Source: Phycomyces blakesleeanus NRRL 1555(-)
Taxonomy: Eukaryota; Mucoromycota; Mucoromycetes; Mucorales; Phycomycetaceae
Assembly: GCF_001638985.1 (NCBI RefSeq)
Contig: NW_017265151.1
Coordinates: 1,053,505 to 1,117,504, forward strand
Direction: 5' to 3'
DNA length: 64,000 nt
The translations under genes were made by a program, and so were the position numbers. Positions 48,196-60,900 of the stretch are shown here, in pieces. The notes beneath the pieces were generated by a model. That model was not told the origin of the DNA. It ran no database searches and worked only from the letters and a program-made list of their open reading frames with translations. Positions within the stretch are counted from its first letter, which is position 1. Each line of letters opens with the position of its first letter.

Positions 48196-50649
48196 AAAAA
48201 TATATTTAGGCCTCAAGCACAAAGCACAAAGCACAAACATTTACACAAGCATTTATAACTACAAACAGACAATGGTTTCTGTTTTAGCCTTACATTTATC
48301 TTATCTCATTATCCTTACTACTATTACTCTGTATACTATCTATTAATCCCCCCAAAGGACCCTTCCTATTCATCTCTTTCTTGTACTATATCATACAACA
48401 TTTTGTTACATACTCTATATATCTTTATACCCTATACTTTATCACGACTATTTTATTTTATTTTATTTTAAAATAATAATAATAATAAAATCAAAACACA
48501 CAAACACAAACACAAATCATCGTCTTTATTCATCTTTATACATGTATACACAAATTGAACTATTTTATCGTCTTATCAGTTTTTAAAGAAGTATTTTCTT
48601 ATTTATAATTGATCATTTAATTAATCTAATTCACTTGCACTATTACCCACCCAATTGCTTAATTCACCTTCAAAAAGTTTGTCTAGGTCTTTCATTACAA
48701 TACGCAATATATCAAATTTAGAAGCAAATGAATTTTTAAATAACATCCCTTGTAAAGAATATATCTACTATGTATTTACTATATGACTGATTGTGTTTAT
48801 TATTAAATTATAAACAATTTTTTTTTGATTTTTTTTTTAATAATAGAGACCTTGGTGAAATCTTGTAAAATATTTGGAGGAGTTTAAATCATCCGTATAA
48901 AGAAATCTGGGTGTGAAAAACGCGAATGTTTGATAAATTTTCTCAAAAGTTTGTCAAACTTGAAAGAAATTTTTCAAACATTGTAAAACATAATAGACCA
49001 ATCATGTTGTATTATTTCTTTGTTGCTAAACACACGAATAAATTAAGCTTGAAAATATTAATAGTTGTAATTTTAACGTATGCATGTAAGAATATAAGCA
49101 TCCCTTCAGTATACTTTTCTTTACTTATTTTTTCTCATTATTTTTTTAATAAAGTTAGTATTAATATTTTTGTTCTAACATAATACCAAGAAAAAAATGA
49201 CTATTATTTAATAAAAGTTAACGAATCTCTCATTAGCTTGATTATATGAAGCAGCATTCGTGAGCTTAGTACTACTCCTTTTCCGACAGGCAATGATTAC
49301 CAAATGTATACTATGTTTGAGACATGATATTCCGACAAAAAATGTTTGATAGAAATCCATATTTGGTAACTCGGCACCTAAATGTCTCTTATCGTCTCAC
49401 CAAGGTCCCTAATTTTTTAAAAAAAAGTTTTGCCTGGAAAGCCACAAAAGAATAGAGAAACAAATGCTTGGATTAAATACCAAAAACAATTGGCCAATAA
49501 CAAAGCAGTATAAGTTAAATTCTGAAACCCCCCTTTTTTCCTTTCTAACTTTTCTTTTTGTCGAATTTTATTATTACTGCTACCACTACTACTACTACTA
49601 TTTCTTAAATGAGTATATCAATAATAATAATCTTATACTATGTCTATATATCTATAGCCAAGCTCTTATCCAATAATATTACTTGGGTGTCAAATCTTGT
49701 TCATTGTCTATATTGATCTGATATCTATACCAAATAAGTGTATCTTTATTAAGATTGCGACAGACTTGAAAGTATAAAAATTTCGAAGCAGTAAAATACA
49801 TTTGGCTTTAAATAGATGACAGACATAGTAGTCAATTGTTAAAGAAAATTATAAACTATTATATTGTCTCTTTTAATCTTGCTATCTAATTAGTGTAGAC
49901 ACCAGAGTAAAGTATGATGTTTACTAGTCTTTGTACCAAACGATCTTGGAAATAATAATTATATTTGTCCAGAGCTTATGTAGTCCTCAGATTCAATTAA
50001 GCCCATCATTCATGCCAATGAGAAGTCATCTTGACCTCGCCTAAAAAAACAACCAATTAATGTGCCTAATTCCATCGATTGTCACCTTGTGTCTTTATAC
50101 TTTTTATTTGATTGTAAAACTATAATAAAATATGGATTTGCTTTCTAGTGACTGTCAAGTTTCTTCTTGTGCCTGTTCGTATAATTTTTTTTTTTTTACA
50201 TTTGACCCAAATAAAAGCACAAGCCAGTTTGAAGTAACCTTTAAATCACCGCTTTCGGATTTGTACTCAGACTTTATGATTATATTATATTTTACTGCTA
50301 CACCGATCGAGACCAGTCCTTTTGTCACTTGCTTCTTTTACATATCTTACTTCTTTACGTCTTTACTTTCTCTTATATATACAGTAATTTGCTCTTCTCA
50401 TACACTTTTACACATCATTTTCTTCCTTAGAATTTAGAATTACAGTCAATAGAACATGAAAATAAAATATCTACGCCTAATTTACAAACAGCACATCAAA
50501 TGATAAGAATAAGTAATAATTATCATATGAATATACGCATTTTTATCTTTTTTTTTTTTGCTTTACATAACCAAAATTCTTACGTCAATACTTCTTACAT
50601 CATCTCTAAATCCTTATTAGTATTATTACTAAAAGACACGTTCGAAGCG
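48196..50649. other. Intergenic with a TIR-bounded element candidate
   Basis: Non-coding and T/A-rich. It contains the inverted-repeat pair at 48844 and 49412, described separately. Frames at 48926-49183 and 50132-50437 lack domains. Confidence 0.5.
48844..49412. mobile_element. Candidate non-autonomous TA-flanked DNA element (MITE-like)
   Basis: TAGAGACCTTGGTGA at 48844-48858 is repeated in inverted form at 49397-49411 with one mismatch. On both sides TA precedes GRGACC, the pattern left by Tc1/mariner insertion. The interior (about 540 bp) shows no transposase, only a 85-codon Lys/Phe-rich frame. The boundaries rest on the 13-bp terminal repeats alone. Confidence 0.45.
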
Positions 50650-51009
50650 ATGTCATTTGTTTCTCTCTTCTTGACTTTACACAGTCTTTTTTTATTGCTT
50701 ATAATGCTTTCCGCTGTTGATTATCAAGCCTTACAACTCATTCGTCATATTCTCTACTTTGCTGCCCTTATGGCCTGTATTCGACTAATAGTCGAAAGTG
50801 TCCGCTTACTCGCAAGGGCATACCGAGCACTTTACGCAGTTTTTTCGGGTCCCTCTGCCAATGACACAAATGTGCCTCCTCTTCTTCCTCCAGCGCCAAA
50901 AGACAACAGCAAATATAATGCTCAGGTAAAAATAAATAAATAATAAAATAGTAGGTTGAGATATAAAAGAACTCTTTGAAACTGTTTATAGGTCTTTCTT
51001 TACTCATAA
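50650..51009 (+). CDS. Small two-segment membrane protein, unknown (97 aa)
   Basis: Exons 50650-50925 and 50992-51009, joined across a GTAAAA...TTTATAG intron. Without splicing the frame runs five codons further. The protein begins MSFVSLFLTLHSLFLLLIML, giving a signal anchor, then a second hydrophobic stretch (ILYFAALMACIRLIVESV), a basic-aromatic segment (LLARAYRALYAVF) and a Pro-rich end. ATG 50650 was chosen because the codons before it are T-rich simple sequence. No family recognised. The residue mixture differs clearly from shadow frames here, but the gene is unproven. Confidence 0.45.
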
Positions 51010-51544
51010 ATAAAAATGAAATAAAAGTGCTCCTTCTTATACGAAAATACAATCTGGTTTGTATGTTTATTATATCGCAATTTCTCAAGGACTTCCTTTT
51101 ATTATGCTTAGATATTAAGAGAGCTGTCACTACTTTATATCGTGCTTGTGTTACGGTTACTGTATTTTTCTACTAATTAATTTGCCAACTCTGAATGAAT
51201 GAACAAAAATTAATTATTGAAAATACTGTAGACGAGAGTGGCAATCTAAGAGCAGCAAAAAAGAAATGCGAGAAACTATAATCATTATAATCCTAAGAGG
51301 GAATGAAAAGAGGAATAAGGAAGTTGACATACTGCAAGATACAAAAAAAAATTCAAGTTGTACTTTGGATCAAATTGAGAGAGAGGCACATAAGCAACAC
51401 GATTTAAAGCACCCTATGGGTTTTCTTGATCCCATTCATAATTATCAATTGCATTATTTCTTGCTTGTATACTGTTTTCGAAGAAGATTTCTTAAAGGAG
51501 TCAAGTCAATAAGGACCACACTAAAATAATCTTATAGTGCATCT
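51010..51544. other. Intergenic, no gene supported
   Basis: The 87-codon frame at 51266-51529 is charged and could be an eroded fragment, but shows no domain or splice partner. Confidence 0.4.
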
Positions 51545-52207
51545 ACTTATTTTGGAGCACAGCTTACCAAGGCATACATCCCATTCAAAGAACTCTTTCA
51601 CCAATGGAATCAGCAGCTCGCTTTCGACAATTTCATAAGCCATTTCGGCCGCCATAACAGTAGCTCGTTCAGTTTGTACATTTTCCTAATCCTCAATTAC
51701 TAGTAGCCCTTCCTCATCAGGCCCGTTCGTATCAGTATTAGATACTAAAGTAGTGGCATTGACAACGTGACGCGATGCAGTAGTAGACGCTTGCTTGTCG
51801 GTCTAGGTGATGGCAGTAATGAGCATGCTTACACTAGACGTACTAGCTGTCGAGCTATTATTTTTTTATTCCCAGACTTGGTGCTTTATAAAAAGTCTGT
51901 AAAAGGAGGGAGAAAAAAAAAGGCACTATTAGAACTGTAGTAGCAAAGAATATTATTACAAGAAATATATGTACCTTGTCAAGTTCCCTAGAATACTTCT
52001 GTCCACCAAGATGTGATAGTTTAATATCATTGAATTCGCCTTTTGGCTCTGCTACTTATTTTTCTTGCTCAATTTGCTTTTAGAGTTTTTCGGTGTTAAT
52101 GACAGAGCGGCGGTCGCGGGCGGCTTTAAGTAAGAGCGTATTATCTTGATTAGATTTATAAAAGTGCCAGTACTTTACTACACGGAAAAGAAGTAAAAAC
52201 CAAGTCA
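51545..52207 (-). pseudogene. Pseudogene, two exons, four in-frame stops
   Basis: On the minus strand 51975-52207 reads WFLLLFRVVKYWHFYKSNQ, then LLLKAARDRRSVINTEKL-stop-KQIEQEK-stop-VAEPKGEFNDIKLSHLGG, and ends at AAG|GTACAT. After a TTTACAG acceptor (51897) the second part, 51545-51896, has a frame slip at a seven-base poly-A and then reads SSVSMLITAIT-stop-TDKQAS, LVIED-stop-ENVQTERATVMAAEMAYEIVE and FFEWDVCLG. The stops lie at 52080-52082, 52056-52058, 51803-51805 and 51685-51687. Each is TAA or TAG and becomes Gln by one T-to-C change. The protein had a hydrophobic N-terminus and a charged body. Its family is not recognised. It diverges from UBA2, sharing the upstream region. Confidence 0.6.
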
Positions 52208-52378
52208 CAGAATACACGTGAGTAGATAAAGCAAAACGTCCAAAAATGAGAAAGGGAGAGAAAAAGAAAGGCCTGTTCGTGTCAGTTTAGCGTGAAAAGA
52301 GAGTGCATCTTGTTTTTTGTTTTTATAAATATATATATATTTCATTTATTATTATTTTTATTTCAATAATTTACCTTA

Positions 52379-55300
52379 ATGCCTCGAGACAGTCATTTAA
52401 AAAAGATCTTGGGAAGCTCTACGTACAATACTGTTGCAAGCAGTAATGTGTTGCTTATTGGTGCAGGTGGAATTGGTTGTGAAGTACTCAAGAATCTGGT
52501 TTTGATGGGGTTCAAGAATATATCGGTGGTAAGAGAACCAAAGATGTACACGTCTTTGACTCTCTCATCACATTGAGAGCAATACAAATAATAATATAAT
52601 ATAATAAAATACAATACAATACAATATAATAAGGCTTTAGTTACAATTATATATGTGTATATATGAAAATATAAAATATATAAAAAGGGCAACAAATAAG
52701 AAGAAGAATGAGAACATGAACACAATTCTCTTTATTATTTTAGGTAGATTTGGATACGATTGAAATATCAAATCTTAACCGTCAATTCCTTTTTCAAAAA
52801 GAACATGTTGGACAACCAAAAGCTCATGTAAGTCTTTAAGAGACATACATTATTACCAAACAAAACAAAACAAAAAATACACACAAATTGAGCCACCAGG
52901 TTTATTATCATATTCCTAAACACGTCAACGTCAATATAAACTATGCGAATCAAATCATAATAATAATAATAATAATAATGAAAAGGTGGCAAGAGAAGCA
53001 GTGCTTAAATTTCAGCCCAAAGCCAATATCACATCCCACCACGCCAATATCAAAGACTCTCAATTTGGAATTGAATGGTTCAAACAATTCTCTTTTGTAT
53101 TGAACGCTCTTGACAACCTTGGTAAAATTATAAGAATATATAATATATAATGAAAATTTTATAATTGGATTTCTAGAAAAAGATACATAAAAAAAAGTGA
53201 ATAGAGATGTATATTATTCTACGATAATATTAAATTATTGATTGACGTGTCTAATCCTATATTTTAGATGCAAGATACTATGTCAATAAAATGTGCTTGG
53301 CTGCAGAAATACCATTAGTAGAATCAGGAACATCTGGGTACAAAGGACAGTCCTATATCATCAAAAAGGTAACATTAATTAGAAAGTGATATTTTAACAG
53401 CAACAACGAAATAAAGATCCAACATGCCTTCTGTCATTCTTATCTAGGGTGTTACAGAGTGCTTTAGCTGCAGTCCCAAACCAACTCCAACTACATATCC
53501 TGTATGTACTATTCGTAGTACTCCAAATGCACCTATACACTGCATTGTCTGGGCAAAGAATTTTCTCTTCTGGTAACCTTGATTCTGTGCGTGTTTATAT
53601 TGTATGCTAATACCCCTAAAAAATTAAATGTATTATCCTAGTCAGTTGTTTGGTGATGCTGAATTAAGTGATGCAATCAAAGAGGACGCTTCTGATGACA
53701 ATGGTAAATATTATGTGTTATGTATACAAAGAGAAGGTAGTTGTTGTGCGTGAGTAATCATAAATACTATTGTTATTCTTTAACAGAAGAGTTATCTGAA
53801 TTGAAGAGAGAGGCTAATGATTTAAAAGAAATCAAAAATGCCATGGGAACAGAGGAATACACTAGATTAGTATTCACAAAGGTAATGTAAATATACCGTT
53901 CAATAGAATAAAAAAAAAAGAGGAACTTGGTGACTTTGAATAAATATTACCAAACTGTGTGTGTGATTGTGCTTGTGCTTGTACTTGAGCTTGTGTTTCT
54001 ACACCAAGGTAAAAAAAATACATCTAACTTTTACTACCACCTTTTTTTTATAGGTATTCACAACTGATATTCAACGATTATTGGATGCAAATATCTCTCG
54101 AGGAGGAAGAAAGCCTCCTTGTCCGTTAGATTATGAAACGCTTGATAAACAAGCCAAAGATCCAAAACAAACAGTTGAAAATGAAGATGGCCAGGAAACA
54201 CTGGCAGACCGAAAAGTCTGGTCTCTTCCTGAATGTTTCCATGTATTTAAAGAGAGGTAAGAGAGAGATAGACGCACAAGCGAACATACTTGAGGACTTG
54301 ATAATGCTGTTTTTTGGAGCCACCCATTTATACATGAATCTAATCTCTGACACAATGTTTTCTTGTCAATATATTCTAGTGCAAATAATCTTGCCTTGCA
54401 GTTGATCGCTCAACAAGCAAACGATCCCAATGCTATGCTTTCTTTTGATAAAGACGATGATGTCGCTATGGACTTTGTCACTTCAGCCTCAAATTTACGA
54501 GCTTATGTATTTGATATCGAACAAAAGTGTTTATTTGACGTCAAATGTAAGTAAATATGACGTGGAATATAAATAATCGAAATAATTTACAGTATATAAT
54601 TCTAACAAAACATGTTTTCATCCTCTTTATAACTTTTATTATTGATTAGCCATGGCAGGAAATATCATTCCAGCAATTGCTACCACAAATGCGATTATCG
54701 GTGGTGAAGTAGTCATGAATGCTTACCGTATCCTCAACAATAAAATTGAAAAATCAAAGCGAGTAAGTAAAAGAAAAGGAAGATAAAAAAGAAGAATTTT
54801 ACAAATAATAATAGAGCATGGTTATTGTTGAGAATGCTGACATTTTCTTTCTCTTCTTCTTCTTTTTTTTGCTGTTTAATTTGTGTAAAAGAACTATGTG
54901 GATACACAAGTAGCCAATGGTAGCGCTTTTATGAATGAAGAAATAAGCAAACCAAACCCTGAATGCGATGTTTGCAAATCCAAAAATGTGCCAATCCAAG
55001 TCAGCAAAGAAAGCGCAACTTTGGGAGATATAATTGATTCGATTATATTGAAGCCAGTAGAAGACGGGGGCGTAGGTTTTGATGAAGAATTCCTGATTAT
55101 GGACGGAAACAAGTAAAGATCAAATTTGACTATATATACCAGTAGAATAGTATCATTTGTCTTTTATTTTTGACAATTGCTCTTTATCAATAGGCTTATT
55201 TACGATCCCGACTATGATGATAACAAGAATTTGCTATTGAAAGAGCTTGGTATTCAAGATAGCAGCATATTACGAGTTTCTCCTGATGAAGGACAACCTC

Positions 55301-55934
55301 TTGATCTTATAGTTCAATTTATGTGAGTCTGATAATGTGTGTGTGTGTATACTTAAAGATATATATGCATATACAGGAATCTAAAGAAAAATATTACTTC
55401 AAAGATTAATCCAGGCTCATATTTCTATATAAATTGAAAAAAAATTGTAGTGACCCACTATCAGATGACAAAGATATTGTGGCTCGAATTACACCAAAAG
55501 ATATTCCAACCAAAGAGAAACTGGTTTCTAGACACAAACGTTCTCTGGAAGATGTCGAAATGGAGGAGAAAGAACGGCCCATGAAGAAGCGAGCGACCTC
55601 AGAAGATATGGATGTTAGCGATAATCTTGCACGTGAGTTCTGGGCTTCACTTGCAGCTGATAAAGCTCAGGCCGCCTCTAGTATCTCAGAAAGTCAGCAA
55701 ACCAACACATCTATCTCTGGCGGACCTTCTGGATCTTATGAAATGGTGTGTTTGATTTCAGATGACGAAGATGAGGATGACAGTAAAAATGAAACTAAGG
55801 AAGAATTGAACATCTCATCAAGTCAAATCACCTTGGATGAAAGCGATTGGAGAGAGCAGTCCTTTGAAAACTCGGGAGAAAATAGCTCAGATCAAAACAC
55901 AGTTGTAGTGATATCTTCAGATGAAGAGGATTAA
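52379..55934 (+). CDS. UBA2: SUMO-activating enzyme E1 catalytic subunit Uba2, 13 exons
   Basis: Exons: 52379-52528, 52744-52827, 52986-53121, 53268-53368, 53448-53572, 53642-53703, 53787-53881, 54054-54256, 54380-54546, 54650-54762, 54892-55112, 55194-55322, 55451-55934. All are GT-AG and in phase; 689 residues. The adenylation fold starts with [16 protein letters not shown] (GxGxxG at 28-33), then [16 protein letters not shown], the E1 signature. The catalytic Cys is 177, in [11 protein letters not shown], and CFSC (162-165) with a later CDVC are the zinc ligands. After the adenylation domain come a ubiquitin-fold region and a long acidic tail with two likely SUMO-interacting motifs ([12 protein letters not shown] and [10 protein letters not shown]) and basic KKR clusters. 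Known role: with Aos1 it activates SUMO and passes it to Ubc9 in the nucleus. Start and length are normal for the family. Confidence 0.96.
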
Positions 55935-56162
55935 AACTGAAAAGATATATGCTTATGGTTGTGAAAATATATGTATGCAAGATCTCTCAAGTAGACACAT
56001 ACCCTATTAGTTAAAAGCTTTGGTATCGCTTCTCAGTTTTCTGTCTCTTTCTATTCAGTTCCAATAAATCAATGTTGTTTTTTTTAACACAATATCTAAG
56101 TTTGATTTTTATACTCTTGTTCTCGGATACGGTTCTTTTGCCTTTTTTTTCGGTTTAAGAAA

Positions 56163-57302
56163 ATGTCACGGCCAATTATAAAGATACTTAACAAAGGGAT
56201 CGTTTTTGAGCATTCCAAACGTCTTAGGACTTCAAGCGATGATGATACTGAGGAGGAGTCCTTGTCGCCATCTATATCAGAACGCTTTAAAAGACCCTGT
56301 ACTGAAATATACCCACAGGCCCCAAACTTTTCTTGTGAGGCATATTACAATAATACAATCATACCATTTCAACTTTCAATGCCTTTGAAATTCTCACGAG
56401 GTGTTGTTTTGTTTTTTTACGAACGAGACTTGTAAGTAGCAAGATTCTAGAAAGAAAAGCAAGCGGGCACGTAGTCAAATCTCATCTCTTTGTTGTTTTT
56501 CTTCTTCTTGTTTTCTTCTTGTTTGGCTTTAGCATGGAACAAGCATCAGTGGATATCAATCAGATCGAGTAAATTATTTGCTGTATTATTCTTGCTTTTG
56601 CAAACAAACGAACAAAAAAGAATCATACCACTTTGGTTCTGCTATCTAACAAAAGATATATGTATATGTATATGTATATGTATATATACATGTAAATGTA
56701 CTTATAGGAATAACCTTGCGTATTTTTCAAGTGTCCAAGTTTTGCCTATTGCTGTTTCTGTAGACACTATCAATAATCATAAGGCATTTCTCGATAGGCC
56801 TGATGTTTATGGAATCATAGATCCAATATCATTTCCATTATGCAAGTACATATTCAATGCATAATAGTGCTTTATTCTGATTTTTCTCTGATTTCTATTC
56901 GTACTTAGTGGCCGATACTACTCGTTTAATATCTCGCTGTATGGGTGTAATGAATGACAAGACTGGCTCTGCGGAAAGGTGCGCAGCTAGTGAATATTCA
57001 TTATCACATGCAAAGTAAAATTATTGATTTAGAAATGGGGGTTCTTTATCTATATCTTCTTTTGTGAGAATAGATCAGCATTTATCATTGATAAAGAAGG
57101 CTTTGTAATGTACAAATTTAAACCACGTTACGTTGATAAACCAGTGCCTTATCCAATGAACCTAATTTTTTCAAAGGCAAGTCTGTACATTAATATTATC
57201 ACTATTATTGTGTGTATGAATATATGTACATGTCTATACAATATTTAACCAGCCTCAAATCTATCTGTAATTTATATCCTTTAGCTTGGCTTGTTGAAGT
57301 AA
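56163..57302 (+). CDS. Peroxiredoxin-fold protein lacking the peroxidatic Cys, six exons
   Basis: Exons: 56163-56431, 56533-56568, 56708-56841, 56909-56978, 57074-57176, 57285-57302; 209 residues. Introns 3 and 5 have GC donors (T|GCAAGT and AAG|GCAAGT); using a nearby GT instead breaks the frame. Residues 1-50 are a Ser/acidic extension. From 53 the AhpC/TSA fold is clear: APNFS, VVLFFYERDF, VLPIAVSVDTINNHKAF, ISFPLLADTTRLISRCMGV, ERSAFIIDKEGFV, and a short C-terminus ending LGLLK. In active enzymes the helix after DF reads TFVCPTE; here it reads MEQASVD, so the peroxidatic Cys is Ala94 with no gap. The Arg before AFIID (170) is kept. It therefore cannot be a normal peroxidase and may be a chaperone or regulator. 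It follows UBA2 by 228 bp on the same strand. Confidence 0.75.
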
Positions 57303-57981
57303 GGTACAATGCACCAACCACTTGATTATTGGTCTTTTATTAAATACTTTAATATATATAATATTAGCCCATTGACATTACCACATCCTGTTAATTAAAA
57401 GATAATTGGTCCATCAATATTTATACTATTAGAATGTGAACAACATCAAACCTCTTTGGAGAAGTAAAAAAATAAAGTCTCAATAAAAAATATAATAAAA
57501 TATTGTTTCAAGAACTGGAAACCAAGCAAAATATCTTTACAAGTACTCCTTTTATATTATGTGTACCAGAAATCATTATTACTAATTTTCAACAAAAAGA
57601 TTGATATACCAAATCTTGCATTTCATTCATTAACAAGTGATATTACCATTTAATACATAATGTACTTGAATATCTGTCTACTTCTGATTTACCTACTGAC
57701 CAAAATGCAGAATAGCTTCATACAGCTGCAAAATTTATAAAGTAAAGCAATGATAATAGTAACTTATTTGAAACCCCCAATTTGAAAAATTGTGATATTC
57801 TTTTATGGCAAATAGCAAATTTTATTAAGAAACGAAAAATATAAATGATCTGATTTGAAAATCGATCGATTGACAAATACATATAATTAACAGATATCAA
57901 TAAGAATTCTAAAGCTAAAAGTTCAATATAAAGAAAGTCTTAGACGATTCACATAATAATGGAATAAAGTAAGGATATAAA
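57303..57981. other. Intergenic between convergent genes
   Basis: AT-rich 3' sequence of the peroxiredoxin-like gene and of the giant repeat gene. No further gene seen. Confidence 0.5.
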
Positions 57982-60900
57982 CTAATCAAGGTCGAAGTTC
58001 TCCAAGTCAGCCTGGGACAAGTAACCCATTTCGAAGCTAGGATACTCAAGTTCAACAGGGCTAAGATCAACAGCAGGAGCACTAGCCTCATAGAGGTAGT
58101 CATCAGAATCTGCCATCATACTAGCAGTCTCTTCCTCAGCGAGTCCTCCAAAGAGATGTCCTTTGCCCAACTTGGGGAAAAGGGACTTTTTGTGATCACT
58201 AACGACATCTACACCCTTGGAGAGGCCACCAGTAATATCACCAACGACGGGGATTTTTCCGACGAGAGAATCAGCACCCTTTACGAGGCCTCCAGCGACA
58301 CCACCAATGCTTGGGATGCCAAATGGTAATCCACTGCCAGGGGAGGGAGTCTTGTCATCGATTGCTTCAGCGCCATTTTTAACAGCACCGGTAAGGTCGC
58401 CAACGACGGGAATTTTGCCAACGACAGCATCGACACCTTTAGCAAGTCCGCTAGCAGCACCTGAGGCAGCCTTACCAACTCCAGAGATTCCATCACCAAT
58501 AAGGTCAGCACCCTTCTTGAGGCCACCAGTAACGGTACTAGCTGCATCACCAGCAACATCACCAAGGCCTGGAAGTCCTCCTCCGATCTTAAGGGGGCCA
58601 CCACTGACAAGATCTGCGCCCTTCTTGAGACTGCCAGTAATATCACCAACGATAGGAACATCACCAACGAGAGCATCTGCACCCTTAATGATATCACCTG
58701 CAATGTTACCAACTCCAGAGATTCCATCATCGACAACGTCAATACCCTTCTTGATACTTCCAGTAACACCACTGACAACATCACCAGCAGCATCAGCGAA
58801 GCTTGGGATACCCTTTCCGATACCAGGGACATCACCAGAAAGTCCAGGGATACCAATGTGACCGTCACCAAGACCAGATAATCCTTCAGCAACCTTGTCA
58901 GCACCCTTCTTGATACCACCAGTAATGTCGCCAACAATAGGAACGTCTCCAATAAGAGCATCAGTGCCGTCTATGAAACCACTAGCAACGTGTTTAGCAG
59001 CATCTCCAAGTCCAGAGATTCCATCGCCAATAACGTCTGCGCCCTTTTTGAGACCATCAGTAACATCTCCAACAATTGGAATTCCGCCAACAAGGGCATC
59101 AGCAACCTTTGCACCAGCACCAGCAACATCACCAACGAGACCTCCAACACCATGGGCAGAGTTCTTAGTACCCTCAATAGCACCACCAGCAGCACTACCA
59201 GCAGATTCTCCGGCGTCAGCAGGGATATCCATGATACCCTTACCATGATGAGGGAAACCGAAAATTCCGTGATGTCCGAGTTTTGGGGAATCAGGGCCGA
59301 TAATAGGAAGATGATCAACAACCGATTTGGCACCATCCATAACGTCGCCAGCAACATGGCCAATAGGACCGCCAAGATGGGGAAGGCCAAGGTGAGGGAG
59401 ACCAAGATGAGGAAGAGCCTTATGACCAACCTTTGAGCCAGCATCACCACCGATACCAGGGAGTTTACCAACAAGTGCCTTGGCACCCTTATTGAGATCT
59501 TTAGCAATATCGCCAACAATTGGGATCTTTTCAATAGCATCCTCAAGGCCATGGGCTACACCACCAACAATATGTGAAATGGGTCCACCATGGGGAAGAA
59601 GACCGTGATGTCCAATCTTAGATGAGTCGTCGCCACCGAGGTGGGGAAGTGCTCCCAAAAGACCATGATGCTTGTGTTTAGGATCAACAATATCACCGAC
59701 AATGGGAATCTTGGAAACGACAGAGTCAACGCCCTTCTTGAGGTCACCAACGACTGGAATATTATCAATGACATGATCAACACCATCCTTAAGTCCACCG
59801 GCAACATGGGTAATTGGTCCACCAAGATGAGGAAGACCAAGATGAGGAAGACCAAGATGGGGTAGAGCCTTATGACCAACCTTTGAGCCAGCATCACCAC
59901 CGATACCAGGGAGTTTACCGACGACCGACTTGACGCCCTTGTTGAGATCCTTAGCGACATCTCCAACAATTGGGATATGCTCGACGACGTGCTCAACACC
60001 ATGGGCGACACCACCAACAACATGGGCAATGGGTCCACCGTGGGGAAGGAGGCCATGATGACCAATCTTTGAGCCAGCGTCACCACCGATACCAGGGAGC
60101 TTACCAACTACCGACTTGACACCCTTGTTGAGATCCTTAGCGACATCGCCAACAATTGGAATCTTCTCAATAGCATCTTCAAGACCATGAGCTACACCAC
60201 CAACAGCGTGGGTAATGGGACCGCCATGAGGAAGAAGACCATGGTGGCCAATCTTAGAAGAATCGTCACCACCGATACCAGGGAGCTTACCAACAACCGA
60301 TTTGATGCCCTTGTTGAGATCCTTAGCGACATCACCAACAATTGGAATCTTCTCAATAGCATCTTCAAGACCATGAGCTACACCACCAACAGCGTGGGTA
60401 ATGGGACCGCCATGAGGAAGAAGACCATGGTGGCCAATCTTAGAAGAATCGTCACCACCAATACCAGGGAGCTTACCAACAACCGACTTGATGCCCTTGT
60501 TGAGATCCTTAGCGACATCACCAACAATCGGAATCTTCTCAATAGCATCTTCAAGACCATGAGCTACACCACCAACAGCATGGGTAATGGGACCGCCATG
60601 AGGAAGAAGACCATGGTGGCCAATCTTAGAAGAATCGTCACCGCCGATACCGGGAATCTTACCAAGAACATCCTTAGCGCCCTTGTTGAGGTCTTTAGCA
60701 ATGCCACCAACAATTGGGATATGCTCGATTACATGCTCAACACCGTGAACTACACCATTAACAGCATGGGTAATGGGTCCACCATGGGGAAGGAGACCGT
60801 GGTGACCAATCTTAGAAGAATCGTGACCACCGATACCGGGAAGCTTACCAAGAACATCCTTAGCGCCCTTGTTGAGGTCTTTAGCAATGCCACCGACAAT

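Noticed and set aside
51545..52207. Alternative genetic code (TAA/TAG read as Gln)
   Set aside because: The four stops would fit, but all other genes in the window (HSF, UBA2, TMA7, YOS1, AVL9) end properly at TAA or TAG, and a poly-A frameshift is also present. Decay is simpler.
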